Assembly: GCA_002633005.1 (NCBI GenBank) | Contig: NMRA01000215.1 | Span: 198,690 to 262,689, forward strand | Reading direction: 5' to 3' | DNA from: Phoronis australis | Lineage: Eukaryota; Phoronida; Phoronidae | DNA: 64,000 nucleotides | Shown: positions 23,449 through 36,873 of the stretch, one piece after another | Layout of the letters: every line of letters starts with the position of its first letter | How positions within the stretch are numbered: position 1 is the first letter of the stretch | Translations under genes and position numbers: made by a program | The notes under the pieces: generated by a model | The model's database searches: none | Seen by the model: only the letters and a program-made list of their open reading frames with translations | What the model was told of the DNA's origin: nothing

Positions 23449-26159
23449 TAATCTAAGAAACAAGTTGAGATCAGTTTAGGCGACATGCTCTTGAATTTAC
23501 TAATTTTTTTATCGAAAGACATAGATATTTTTAGAATCTTTGCTCACAGAACCGTGTCAATGAAAATAATGTCAGAACAGTTTTAATCATGTGCCTTGAA
23601 AGATAATCACAGACAAATTTCTGCAGCTAATGGAAAAACAGAATTCGCAAGTTTTATGGGAGAGGTTTTGTGTCGGTGGAAGCTGCTGTGAAAAATCTCA
23701 GTTGTTTTAAAAATGCAGCATCTGGTGGTCTATTGCATTCTGTTGGTGAAAGACTGAGAATCACTGGCGGCTAGAAATTGTCTCAACAATAAAACATCCA
23801 ACCTCACCGACGGGCTTCAGTGATTGCCATTTTGCTAAAGTACGCTAGTAAGCTCCGGAGCATACTTGCAATACGTTCGCCTCCACTCACTTGTGTGATT
23901 TTGGATTGTCTTGAGTAATCTTACTTTTATAAGAGATTTTTTCATTTACGGAATACTCCCCTGGCCATTATTTTCATGAACTCAAATGCCTCTGTGATTA
24001 TATAAATTGGCTTCGTGGGTTGAAAATAAGCATTTAAAAAGATTAGAAATTTTTACCCTTGGTAATGGAGGCAGGGAGTTACTGCACCTGAGAGTTAAAA
24101 ATGGCACTGTACGTAAACGTTAGCAGTTAGAATTCCACTAGGTTGCCTCAGATGAATAAAAGGCAGTACTTGTTCACAATTAGAGAAGATTATAACAATA
24201 TTTTGTGGACTTAACTTCACAAAATGGAATGTGGTCTCAAGCCTACTTAAAAACAACAACTGGTGCTTGATTGACGTGTGTTATATTTATCAGTGATCAA
24301 AAACAAAGCCTATTGGTACCAGAAGGAAATCAACTGGCTTAAGGAAACTATGAACCCACCTTCTTCTTCTTCTAACTTGAGATTTGAACATACCATCATG
24401 AAAATTTCCCCATTTGTTTCCTAGCCAAGTCAAAGGCAATTTTTGGGGCTTAGAAAGAACAGACGATTCGTAGTTGCTTGAGACCAGGCTCCCAAGTTGG
24501 CTTGTCAAGGCAGATCATTCATGTGCATGGTTTCAACCAATAACAAACTGTCAGATTTTAGCAAGTCCAAAATCGTTTCTCACCTGAATAAGGAACAAAA
24601 TGAGATCACTTTTGTAATGGTGAGTGGACGAAATAAGAAGATGAAATAAAATTAATACCCTCTTCTAAAACCACTGGTTGGCTGGTGCAGGTTTTCTGCA
24701 ATACCGGTAGTTGTTAAGGTGCATATATTTTACTCCACTAGTATTGAAAATGATATTCATTTCAGTGTATGTGAGGCATGCTTCCAATGAAAGTACTATT
24801 ACATGATAAGTTGTGTCATCTTTGTAACTATGTATGTGGTAATGCTTCACTAATTTTACACAAAAGTAATCACCATGGTTGTCATTTTTCCATTTTTCAA
24901 AGGCTGATAACCCTCACATCTGGCAGTGGATAGTTGCAACAAATGCAGAACGCCAAGACTTCCTTTGTTACAGTCGCGGTACCACGAGTGCAACAGCAGT
25001 GTGGTGCAAGTTATGCAAATGTACTACAGCAACAGAGTCTCTACATTCTGTTTTTGATGTTTCACTGAAGCAGTTGTTGTATATACTGTAGTCAAGCCGC
25101 ATGATCAAAGTGGGTGCTGGGAAATCTAACAAACTGTTGCGCATAGTGGTATATTCATGATACCAAGCTTTTGAGTCCATTACGCCAGCCCATTGACATG
25201 TCAAGCTTCATTTCCATTTGTCTGATCAATTCAAGCAAGTATTATTAATTGTTTGTTCCGGTAAGCAATTTCATAGTGCAAGTGATAGTGGGAAAATTAC
25301 CTGTATTCAATTTGTCTGCTCTTGAAAGTTTTTTTTAGTGATCACTGGTGGTCTAACGCTAGGAATAAGAAGGTGTCTTTGGGTTTTAACAATGCCACAC
25401 TCTTTATATGCTGTTATCCACATAATATGTTCAACATGTTTCGTTGTTTATTCAAATTAGGTAGTATTTAAAGAAAGCATAATAAAATCACTTGTGGAAC
25501 ATTATGAAGGTCAAATTCTTTATGTCTGTGCTTGTGTATCCAGATGCACATTGAGCTTATTGTGAAGTCTAGTGTTACAGGATTCTAACTTAACTCTGGT
25601 ATGAGTGGAGTATCTACGTAAGCTGCGAAGTTAATTGAATCACTCATATCAGCTTCAGTAGTTAACGGCATCAAATTGAACGGTAGGTGACGCTGTCATC
25701 ATCGAAGTAATTGCAAGGTGGCGGTGATGCATCCCGTGCACGCTAAGATTTTTTTTAATGTGACAATTAGATACCAAATACATGTGCTAATTGACATGAA
25801 ACTTATTTCTAATTCAATTGGTGATTATTCAAGCAAAATATAAGCAACTTTTAGAAATGACACTGCCCTTTAATCGTTGACAATAGCATTGGCCCCTGGA
25901 GATAACTTCTACGAGACCGAAGTTGACTGTCCGTACCGCACCGCCGCATCGTGGCTCTGCTGTTAAATCTACCTGTTTACTGCGAAGTTAACTGGTGCTG
26001 TTAACTTTGATCCAAGACCAAAGTTAACTGTTCATACTGACCGCAACTCCCCAAAACACCAACGGGTTTGGCGTTAGTATGAAAGGGCGTTAAAGAACTT
26101 TGGATCTCTTAAAATCTAGACTATCTAAGATTCATTGTCGATTATGACCACTACCGTAG

Positions 26160-27600
26160 ATTTGTATCCTACATGCCGTGAATAATATGCTTACACGAAA
26201 GTCACGTATTTCTAAAGATATGCATGACTTTTCACCGCTTGTCCTTCTGAGCAGCTTTTACCGGTATGAAAGCGAGTGTGGCGCCAGAGTCGGACTCAGC
26301 TGCGATAACCGCATTGTGCGGTGCGAACAAGACCCAATTAAGTGTAATTACCCGACCATAAACTGTAGTAAATGCCTCTGCCTGTACATACTGGCAAATT
26401 TTCAAAATGCATCAACCAACAGTTTTCGTTAAAAACAATTACCACAGCCGTATTCAGATGGAAAAGACAAAGTTTGGTTTTCGATTTTTAAAAATCGATG
26501 AACTATTAAGCTAAAAACTACAAACATTGGGTATGATTGAAGATAAACGACTGTGTGTATTGATATACTCGGTGATTTACAAACGCTTATCAGAGGTAAC
26601 AATATCACATGGATTATTCTTTTAATACATAACTAAGCTATATTGAAACATCTATGAACAACACACAATGACTAAATTTGATGTCAATAATTTTTAAAAC
26701 ACCGCTTATGGCCCTGTGCATGCCAAACTACTTTACTCCAGGAGTATACCACGACCGGAAAACTGGTATTCGTGTAAATGCGCCAATTTCGATAGTTAGC
26801 TTGAGTTGTAATGGAACACCTGTGTGAAGACAACTATGACTATTGGTAGGTTTACAGTCAATGAGAGAGTGCAAGTACTGGATGAGGTTGGTTGCTGGGC
26901 AAGAGCTGTGATTTCATTTTTTATGACTGAGGAAAAGCTAGAATAGTTATGTAGTTACTGCAACCAAAATTGTCCAGAGGTTTCAAATCTTTAGTTTGGC
27001 TATCAGCATATTTGCACATTTGTATATATGTTATGATTTGAGTTCTAATAAAGATTGAATTTGAACTAATGGCACATGGAGGTTCGTTTGCTGTGACATG
27101 TTTGGTGTAGCTGTACTCTGGAAAATTCAGGGATATGGGTTCACAATTAACTGACTTCTAAGTTGTTTTGTTGCTTCAGTTAAACACAAAATAAAAAAGA
27201 TAGCAACTCTAACTGGTAAGAAAAAAAAGCGAGTAGACAGGAGTATTAAAATAAAGTAATGAAAACAGGTATGAAACGTATTTAAAACCAACGTTCCTTT
27301 GGGAAGTGGCCCTTTGTCAAGATCAATGCAAATTAACTTTTTAGTCTTTGTAATATTTAAAATGTACCAAGTTAAAATTGCTCTCCATATTGCAGGCTTT
27401 AACTCAGTGCAAATGCCTGAGAAAAACAATTCGAGTGCAATAACCACCATTGTTGTTAAGAAAGTTGTGCTAGCTATTACCTTTCCACTTCATTAGCTCA
27501 GATTTACATCAGTACAAAGGGCATTCTGAATAAGGATCATCAAAGTTGTCTGGGGCTTAGGGACTCAGAGCTGTGGCTAGTGTAAGCGAGAAATTCTCCA
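26160..27600 (+). repeat. Segmental tandem duplication, unit 1
   Basis: It aligns in order with 27765-29480. Anchors are TGGCGCCAGAGTCGG, CCGCATTGTGCGG, TTTTCGATTTTTAAAAATCG, AACAATATCACATGGATT, AGCTAGAATAGTTATGTAGT, GGCCCTTTGTCAAGAT and CCTTTCCACTTCATTAGCTC. About 290 bp at 26605-26900 are absent or altered in unit 2. Confidence 0.85.
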
Positions 27601-27764
27601 CATGAAATCAGGATGGTCCGTGAGACACATCTACGCTTCTCCATTAGAAGGCGTTTCACTTGCGTAATTTGTCGTGGCAGCAAATGCAAGTGTCAGTTGT
27701 TTCCATTATCGTGTTGATGCTTATATAAAACTGAAACAAAGATGCAATAAACTAATTGACCGGG

Positions 27765-29480
27765 CACCTTCATACCTTGAATAATGCGTTTACAATTAGT
27801 CACGCATTTCTAGAGATATGCGGGAATTTTCACCGCTCGTCTTTCTGAGTGGCTTGTACCAGTATCAAAGAGAGCGTGGCGCCAGAATCAGGTACAATTG
27901 TGATGACCGCATTGCCCGATGCGAGCAAGACCCCATTAAATGTAATTATCTGACCATAAACTGTATTAAACATCTCTGACTGTACATAATGGCAAATTTT
28001 CCAAATGCATTAACCACTAATTTTCGTAATAAACTAACACCACGGCGGTATTCCATTACGGCGTTTCCCGTTGCTCCCAACTTGTTCGATTCTATAGCCC
28101 AACAACAAGTTGGGAGGTTTACCCCTGTAGCCAATATCTTACAGGACTGGCGTTCATGTTTGGAGGGCCAGCTCTCTTTTGTTCGATAATTGCTCTAATC
28201 TTCGATAAGATCGTATCTAGCCTGACTGGGCTGTGCTGTTAAAAATAAAAGTTAAGTTATAACATATTTGAACATGAATCAATAGCATTTCTGAAATCCT
28301 CGTCAAATGGTGATCATGTTTAGTTTTTGAATCGCCAAAATCACCCAACTGCAACCGAAGTTATGATAATCTTCTTTCCGATACTCTGGGTTTGACTGTG
28401 TTCACACTGGTCTGTAATAACTCCTGTAGATAATTGGCCTGCCTGTTGTCATACCAGACAAAAGACTGTGCTTGGCAGTTAACAAAGAAGCTAGATGTTA
28501 TCACACGCTCACAACCCCCTTCATCTGGTAAAGTCACTGTACGGGAAAACGCTGTCATGCAGCTGGAAAAAAAACAACCAAGTACGGTTTTCGATTTTTA
28601 AAAATCGATGAACAAATAATCTAAAAGCTGCAACCATTGAGTACAATTGAAGATAAACTACCGCGTGTATTGATATACGTACTCGGTGGATATACAAAGG
28701 CTGATCAGAGTTAACAATATCACATGGATTCATTTTTTAAATTCTTTCAATCTCGTTTAACCAGAGTTTTGACCAGGAAACAGTTGTTGTGCCCACTTTT
28801 CATTTTTTATTACTGACAAAGAGCTAGAATAGTTATATAGTCAGTGCCATCGAAACTGTCCAGAGATTCCAAATCTTCAGTTTGGTTATCACCGTATTTG
28901 CACTTTTGTATATATTTTATGATTTGAGTTTTAATAAAAATTAAACTTTATTGACACATGAAATGTTTAGTGTACCTGTAATGTGGTAAGTTTAGGGATG
29001 GGCTCACAATGAGCTTAACTAATTAAGTTTAACTGGCGATCAAAATCTACCACTGTTTTTGTACTTCAAGCTTAAAACTTAGATAAATAAAAAGTTATCA
29101 ACCCGTTCCCGGTAAGAAAAATAAACAAATGTGCAGAAGCATTAAAAATTAAATAAAGAAAACCAATGTGAAACTTATCGATCCTTTGGGATGTGGCCCT
29201 TTGTGAGATAAACACAAGTTAACATTTATAGTCATTTTGTAATATTTATAATTTACCTAGTTAAAACTCAGTACTCTCCAGAGTTGCAGGCTATGACTCT
29301 GCAAATGCCAAAGAAAACCAAATTGGGGATACTAACAACAACTATTGTTGAGGCAGTTATGCCAGCAATTACCTTTCCACTTCATTAGCTCAGATCTACA
29401 TCAATACAAAGGGATTGCTGAATAGGCATCCTAAAAGTTGTCTGGGGCTTAGGGAATCAGATCTTCAGTGTGAGAAATTC
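27765..29480 (+). repeat. Segmental tandem duplication, unit 2
   Basis: Diverged copy of 26160-27600 in the same orientation and order. It carries an extra block of about 530 bp (28030-28560) not found in unit 1, including an inverted pair GCTCCCAACTTGTT / AACAAGTTGGGAGG at 28073-28117. Coding is not recognised in either unit. Confidence 0.85.
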
Positions 29481-29599
29481 TCCACCTGTACTATTAAAAC
29501 TTGTTTTAAAATTTTATCCCGTGATCTTATTAATGTAGTTACTGTATATTATCTTCTCGTTTTTATTTCATTTACTTTTTAAGGTTCCCTTGTTTTTTC

Positions 29600-29812
29600 T
29601 TTGACTCCAGCATTACCATGTGTTAGCCTATTACTTTGATTCCAGCATTACCATGTGTTAGCCTGTTACTTTGACTTCAGCATTACCATATGTTAGCCTG
29701 TTACTTTGACTCCAGAATTACCATGTGTTGGCTTGTTGACTTTGACTCCAGCATTACCATGTGTTAGCCTGTTACTTTGACTCCAGCATTACCATGTGTT
29801 AGCCTGGGGCTA
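29600..29812 (+). repeat. 35-bp minisatellite, 6 units
   Basis: CATTACCATGTGTTAGCC recurs at 29611, 29646, 29681, 29716, 29752 and 29787 (period 35, one unit of 36). Spacer sequence TTTGACTCCAG is conserved. Confidence 0.95.
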
Positions 29813-32800
29813 ATATTTTCTGTTTCCCCTAATTCCTCTGCAGAATAAATGAATACACATCATCATCAGCGACTGTCAGTTTTCCTCCTTTGTTCTCTTC
29901 GATCTGCTTTGCAAGTTCTCCCAGTGCATCAAAACCATGTTTATGCCTTTTCTAGCTTTCTGGGACAAAAATGGCGGACTGTTGGTGTGTTTGCCTGTTG
30001 TGCATCCTGATTGGCTAGAATTATTAGCTTGATTGACATATCAAACCTATACTTGTGTAAAAATGGCGAGACTCAGTCCAACTTGTGTATATGTAGGCTA
30101 TGGGCCTGCATTACAATTAACAACATTTTGTTGCATTAGCTCATACCATCATCAGGTTTGTCAACTTTGTTGCAAAACGCACAATGTAACCCAGTATATG
30201 AACTTCAACATCTGGTTTTATCATCAACTTCTAAAACACAGAAGTGGTCTGTGACTTGGGAAATCTAGGTCGATGTGACGTAGAAGATTTGCATAAGGTT
30301 TATCAATTAGCCCAAAACAGAGTCCATCTTAATTAGTATTGAATAGCAACAGTATGACATGAAAACAGGGACAAAGGTTATTCAATTGCTGTTTCATCTC
30401 AGCTTTATAATGGATTTGTCTGAACAATGAACAATGCCCTGTTGAGGATTTTTGGATTGAACACTTTCTGCATAAACGCTTAGGTGCACATGTCTTTTTT
30501 GAAATAGTTCCGTAGCAACTGATGCTGTTCACAACCAGTTTTACTAAGACTTAATTATTGATATGAATTAATTTAGATTTGAAAAATTATTGTACTCTCT
30601 TTGTGTTATATATTTGTAATGTGAGCTGGAGGCCTGTTACATGGAATAAACCTGTATAATTATGGTGATACTGAAGGGCGCAAGTATTTAGTAAGTAATC
30701 AGTAGAAAGGGGTTAGACATTGGGGTCAGGAGCTTCATGCATCCGCACCTTCAGTCACGCATGCTAATAACTGTACTACATATTTATGACTGATGTATAA
30801 AGTAAAAGAATGCAATATATGAAAAGTGGGCTCTTATGTTTTTATGTTCCTCGAGGGTCCAAAGTTTTGTCTACATGAACTCAGTACTGCCTACACAAGG
30901 TGATTACTTACCTGCGGTCCTAATTGGCTACATGTTGCTGATGGCAAAAAAAACTATGGCACCAGCTGCTTGCATTAAGTAGGCGGTGATGTCCGGGGAA
31001 AATATCCTTTGGCAATAAGATGCCGGCAGCAAGCCTCCGCCAATTGAATGTAATGGCCGTGGAAGGTGTTTCGTGGCCTGGGGTGATACATTTGCCCAAA
31101 TCAAGCCAATTCATCTAACTTCATTGTCTGTCTTAGGCAACATTTGTCACCACTGAGTCTGGTAAGTACAGACTAACATGAAATACCATCACGGTGTTTG
31201 CTGTAGGCAATGTGGAGAAAAAAGATCAGACCAGAAAATGTGTTTTTAGATGCAATACTGTCTATTGACTCTTTGAACCCTCATAATAAATGAAATCTTC
31301 AGTATAAGTACATGAAGTACAAATGACCCAAACAGAAGATTAAATATATATTCCATATTGCCAACTACAAGAACATATGCCACATACCATAAATTGATGA
31401 TTTAGATTTTTTTAGATGCAACATTGCATTGTTTTATGTTCTTTTGACTTCCATAATTTCTTACCACTTGGTTTCAACATTACCCAAATCTTTCTTCCTT
31501 GCTCTATCTCCATTCTATCAATATTTCTTCTCAGTCTAGACCACCCCTCGAGCGCAATTGTTTTTTCATCATTGTTGCCATGTGCTCTTATTTCCGGATC
31601 AGCGACAGTCGCTGAACCCTTGCGGAATGGTTGCTAGCTGTGCAGCTCTGTCTCATGTACCCGATTTGTGCTGAACCATAAAGGAGAGGTGTATCTTGCC
31701 TAGGACACACCCTTAATAGTTCACAGATGAGCTGGCTCATCTATGAGAAAAAAAACTGGCCCTGCATTTTATTGTTTTGGCTAATGAGCTTTGAGTCTGC
31801 TTGCAAGGCACATGTCTGATGTTAGTTTGAATTTGTTTCAAAGTGACTTAAAAGGAGCACTAACCCCAAGCTCAGGTGCATCAAAGCTTGAAGCACCAGC
31901 TCTCTGTTATTGCAAATATTATTATTCACCGTTTCAACAAAAGCACCTACATTCATGAAAATGTAAAGTTAACACAGTTAGTTGATGCCTCAAATGCACT
32001 TTATCTATGCAAGTTGCAAAGATACCACCGTTCAGTCATATTTACGTCTGACAGAGGAAATTACAGCAAATTTGAAACTATGGTAGAATCTCACCACTTT
32101 ACAACACAATATGACGGACAAGTGAAATTTTATTTTCTTATTTTTTCATAAATGACATGCAGTACTAAAATGATGCTTTCCCATATACACGTTCTATACT
32201 ATAGCTACCAACAGACAATATTTTGACACTTGTTGCCTTTCACAATAATGTTAGAAGTCCTTGAAAAATTGTTTTAGTTGGAAATTGGTGAGATTTTACC
32301 ATACTTGAAGTTTCCTTGTGAAGTATTCTGGTAATCTTTTTTCTTTTCTTCACTGCTTGTAAGTGATACCTTAGTTTTTCTGTTAATTTCAGCTGAACCT
32401 GTTTCTGACCATAAGGATATTGATAGGTCATTAGGCTATGTGTGTCTTGCTGCACTCATTGGGAGGGTTGCAGTGGTTTTGTCACTACTTGTTTTACTGT
32501 GTGCATCCCCAGGTTGTGATGAGTCAAAGATTAATTTTATTGAAAGCTACAGTCATTTATGCACTGTTGAAAACAACCACTTTCTTATAAAACTCCTCGC
32601 ATATACGAAATGCAAGGTGGCCGCGATGCAGTCCTGGAGACTTCAGGGACACGGAGTGAACATTTCAGTAATGTAGTCCATTAAACAAGTGACAAAGGAC
32701 ATCGTTAGGCAACTCTTACCTCAACACCATCAGCTAATGTGTATGGGCGTAAAATGAATTATCCCGTTGAACAAAGACCTGTGATTTGGGCTCAAGAATT

Positions 32801-35279
32801 TCAATCGCTTGGGACGGTCTATCACAACGAAATTGTGTTACGATTTTAAAGCAAGATTTCTTTTCATCACATTGTATGATTCTTGTAAAATGTTTTGCTC
32901 ACCTGATAATAAATTCCGCAAGAGTAAAAAATGTCTCAGGTGTATAATGTGACACTCGGGCTTGTTTCGTGGCACCTTTTACTTGGTCAAGAGATTTGTA
33001 CCAGAACACCCCGTTTCTCAGGAGGCCTGTTTGTCATGAAATCTGATCTAAGGTCCTATTGTGTGGAGTAGAGTAATTACTGCATTAGCCATGGCTTCAC
33101 TGCAGTAAAACTAAAATACTGATACACCATGCAGTAAAACTGGAGATGTTTCAAACTGGCTTCTGATCATTTTCCCTAAAGAAATGTGGTAAAAATTAAG
33201 CCAAAATAGATGTGTTAGGTTTTAGTTTCTCTTTCAACTGACTATAATTGGCCAGTGAGTCTGGTGATGCCCAACAAAAGACCGCGGGAATGCTTTTGAT
33301 TGGATTGATAACTGGATTTAGAAACCGTTGTCAAGTTGTCGTCTGGAGTTGAAACCAAATGGGAGGTTTTTTAATGTGACTCAAGCAAGCAGGTAGAGCT
33401 GAAGAGTCTACCACACACCAAATTGTGTATGGAGCCAAATGAATAATTCAGCCCTCCCCATTTAGAGCCTCATTAATGCTGTGCAGTAGACAACTGTCCA
33501 TTGTTGACGCATGACCACCCCTGTCTTGTGAGTTGGGAGCCCCAGTTCTCACAAACATAAGTATTATTCTAATGTCAGATTTCTCTCTAAAACTCATCTG
33601 ATCTGATGCGAGGAGGAGTATGCTCTCAACACCAAGTTAACAAGTCTGTGAAATATCACCAAGTCTGAGCTGCTACTAACAACTATCCTGTTGTATTGTT
33701 GCCATTGATAGTAATTAGTGTGAACATCCGGGACAATTACCGCACTAATTTTTTGTGGATTTAAAAAAGTTGCGAGATGTTTTCTGCATGAACGTACTGT
33801 CTGCAATGATGCAAAGTTTTAAAGACAATGTCCACTAACACAGAATGTTTGGTTGGTAAGTTCACTTAATGTCAATTTTTGTAGTTTCCTTGGTTTTTAA
33901 ATGAAACCTTAAAGTTGCTTGCTTTTTGATACAGTTTTCCATGAATTTAGGAAATCAGAAAGCCATATTGATCATACCTTATTGTAATGTTTTACCCAGT
34001 TGGAAATTATTTTTACAATACCACAAGTGTGCCCACTTGTCAGAATGTCTCAGTTAATGGTTCACTTTGCTTGTTTACTTGTGTTTAGGTCAACCCTGGT
34101 ATATGAAACCCTTGTTGAAAATTGCTTGAAAGGTTTTAAATTTTTACTTGCTCTGTAATAAATATTGAAGTCGTAAAACTTTCCTTACAGTTGTATTTTT
34201 GCTAATTGGTAGAATGGCTTTGTTAACTGCTGTTTTCTGTTATATTAAAACAGAAAACCTCTTACAACATGGATGTCATTTTTTCAATGGATATTAAATA
34301 AATCTTCTGCTAATTCAAAAGGCAATCCCAGTATTTATTTATATTTTTAGTCATAAGAAACTCCACTTTGAAAATCAGTCTCTTTGGATTTTTGATTTGC
34401 TCTGCTTTTCTAGTGTTTTGGGTTTAAGGCTTTCTTTTTTGCTAATCGCTGAGACTGAGGTATCACCGTACATAAATCCTCCACAAACGATTATGATGAG
34501 AATTTTGCAGTTTGGGAAAGTGAAAAAATAATTATTTTGCTCAAATTTGTACCAAATTTTAGAAGTAGGCAATATTGATCCTCCCAAATTTAAGGGTTAC
34601 ATTCAATGACTAACATCATTCAGGTCCATGATATACATGAAAACATTGCGTCAACGTCTATTTCCAACAGTTTAATCAACTGTCAAGCTTGTTTTTCGAT
34701 GGCAAAATGAAGTGTCCAATATTTGAGAAATATGAATGCCAAAATCACCCATGTCCAGAATCAGTATCCCAAATTTTAGAGACTGTCCATTTTCTTCATA
34801 AAAACAAGTTTTTACCAGGAATTAAGCACCACAGCTGCGTATATCTTTGTGCATGCGTGCATGTTTGTGCCACACAGTATAGGAAAAGTACAATATAAAT
34901 ATCATTAAGATAATGTCTATCATTGCTATACCATTGTGTACGATGTCAGTCGCGTGCCAATATAAATATAGAGAAGATTGGAAGTCGAAATGTTCCATTT
35001 CTGTTCTGGTACTATCTTGCCATATCGGCCTCATGAGGGGGAACCACGCCTCAGGAAATTTTAATGTTCAATAGACTGGAAACCTTTTTTGTAACTGTCA
35101 AAAGTCTGTTAGAATTGTCTGAAGCAAATTGGGTCACCTTATTTTTTCTGAAAATTGTCCCAGTATTAGCAGCTTTTTGTGGTTAGTGACTAAAAACAAC
35201 TCTATTTACCACAATTAAAGCTCCATTTTGTCCTGCTTAGCTGGCTAAAAATGAAAATCGGATTAAGCCATTTACCCTC
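29813..35279. other. Region without recognisable genes
   Basis: Frames here are short and share no domain I know. A family B MITE lies at 34493-34817. No tRNA or rRNA was found. Confidence 0.55.
34493..34817 (+). mobile_element. TA-flanked MITE, family B copy 4
   Basis: The interior matches other copies: AGTTTGGGAAAGTGAAAAAA, TTGCTCAAATTTGTACCAAA and TTTTAGAAGTAGGCAATATT. The right end is GTTTTTACC. Exact ends are uncertain. Confidence 0.55.
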
Positions 35280-35500
35280 ACGAAATCGGTTTTAGTGATA
35301 GGATTCTATTCTCATTATCAAAAAGAACATCAAATAATGAGTGATTCTATGAAACACTGCGGGTTTTATTGAGGTTGGCTAACTCTAAACTTGCAAATTC
35401 TAAAATGGTGCATGCACATTGCCTGCCACTTATTATATAAGTCATTGATCTTGGTTTTGATGTTTTTGTTAGTAACGGAAATAGAATCCTATCACCATGA
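35280..35500. repeat. Dispersed repeat family D, copy 2
   Basis: GTGATAGGATTCTATT (35296-35311) is the inverse of AATAGAATCCTATCAC (35479-35494), giving an inverted-repeat element of about 200 bp. Inner blocks match 19890-20060. Confidence 0.55.
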
Positions 35501-36106
35501 AGAATATTATCAGACCAATTTCATAAGAGTAAAAGACCAGTAATTCAATTTTTGCCTTTTAACCAGCTAAACTGAGTTACTGTAGTAAAACGTCTTTCAT
35601 TACTCAGGATTAGATTTAGAAAAGTGGGTGCCCTGTACTTAGGAAGATGGTGAGGCTCCTTCCCCTACCTGACCCCGTTGCAGTCCTCAAAATCGTAAAA
35701 GTCAGTGTTTCTTGTTTAGGCCTCACCTCTTTCACCTCCGTCAAACCCTCTATTTATTATCATATCGGACGTTAGTGCTACATCCCATTTAACCGGGAAG
35801 ACCCTCATTCACCCAGTGTGGGTCCCCTTAACTGTGGGGCTTTGTAAATTAATTCAGCAATTGCCAAAGTAAATCCTCCTCTGTTTCGACCTGTAACATG
35901 TAGGCCTATTGGACATTTTTTTCGTGTGTAAAACTGAGTGAGCAAAACTTTAGACAATTGGAATATACCAATGAGTGAGAATGCCGTGAGATTTTGGAGG
36001 AGGAGTATCATACTTGGGTACAGAATAGGGCCCCAGTTATTGTTAATACCCCACTTGTGAAGAATTACCACATAATGTCACGGAATGTCTGTCCTCTCTT
36101 TATCGG
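35334..36106 (+). repeat. 0.77-kb tandem duplication, copy 1
   Basis: Starts ATAATGAGTGATTCTATG and ends CTTTATCGG. It is about 98.5% identical to 36108-36873 by my reading: roughly ten substitutions and one 7-bp difference (ATTATATAAG against AAG context). An 88-codon minus-strand frame is identical in both copies and is not thought to be a gene. Confidence 0.95.
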
Positions 36107-36107
36107 N
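36107..36107. other. Single ambiguous base (N) at duplication junction
   Basis: The only N in the window. It sits exactly between the two copies of the 0.77-kb duplication, as expected of a gap closure in assembly. Confidence 0.98.
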
Positions 36108-36873
36108 ATAATGAGTGATTCTATGAAACACTTCGAGTTTTATTGAGGTTGGCTAACTCTAAAATTGCAAATTCTAAAATGGTGCATGCACATTGCCTGC
36201 CACTTAAGTCATTGATCTTGGTTTTGATGTTTTTGTTAGTAACGGAAATAGAATCCTATCACCATGAAGAATATTATCAGACCAATTTCATGAGAGTAAA
36301 AGACCAGTAATTTAATTTTTGCCTTTTAACCAGCTAAACTGAGTTACTGTAGTAAAACGTCTTTCATTACTCAGGATTAGATTTAGAAAAGTGGTTGCCC
36401 TGTACTTAGGAAGATGGTGAGGCTCCTTCCCCTACCTGACCCCATTGCAGTCCTCAAAATCGTAAAAGTCAGTGTTTTTTGTTTAGGCCTCACCTCTTTC
36501 ACCTCCGTCAAACCCTCTATTTATTATCATATTGGACGTTAGTGCTGCATCCCATTTAACCGGGAAGACCCTCATTCACCCAGTGTGGGTCCCCTTAACT
36601 GTGGGGCTTTGTAAATTAATTCAGCAATTGCCAAAGTAAATCCTCCTCTGTTTCGACCTGTAACATGTAGGCCTATTGGACATTTTTTTCGTGTGTAAAA
36701 CTGAGTGAGCAAAACTTTAGACAATTGGAATATACCAATGAGTGAGAATGCCGTGAGATTTTGGAGGAGGAGTATCATACTTGGGTACAGAATAGGGCCC
36801 CAGTTATTGTTAATACCCCACTTGTGAAGAATTACCACATAATGTCACGGAATGTCTGTCCTCTCTTTATCGG
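36108..36873 (+). repeat. 0.77-kb tandem duplication, copy 2
   Basis: Second copy of 35334-36106, in direct orientation immediately after the N. Sequence becomes unique again at TTGCTAAACG. Confidence 0.95.

Larger units (their letters stand above)
19212..26159. other. Region after UROS without recognisable genes
   Basis: No ORF here shows a domain I recognise, and no set of exon-like frames with matching splice sites was found. It contains family D sequence (19890-20060), a hairpin MITE (20861-21009), a family G fragment (about 21830-21990) and a reversed family B MITE (23148-23448). Confidence 0.6.

Noticed and set aside
24879-25091. Frame with acceptor-like start (KADNPHIWQWIVATNAERQD)
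   Set aside because: No recognisable family and no matching donor or neighbouring exons.
29600-29812. Possible CRISPR-like array (35-bp period)
   Set aside because: The whole unit is repeated with no unique spacers; it is a minisatellite in an animal genome.
35805-36838. Identical 88-codon minus-strand frames at 35805 and 36572
   Set aside because: Identity reflects the recent or artefactual duplication, not selection; no domain seen.
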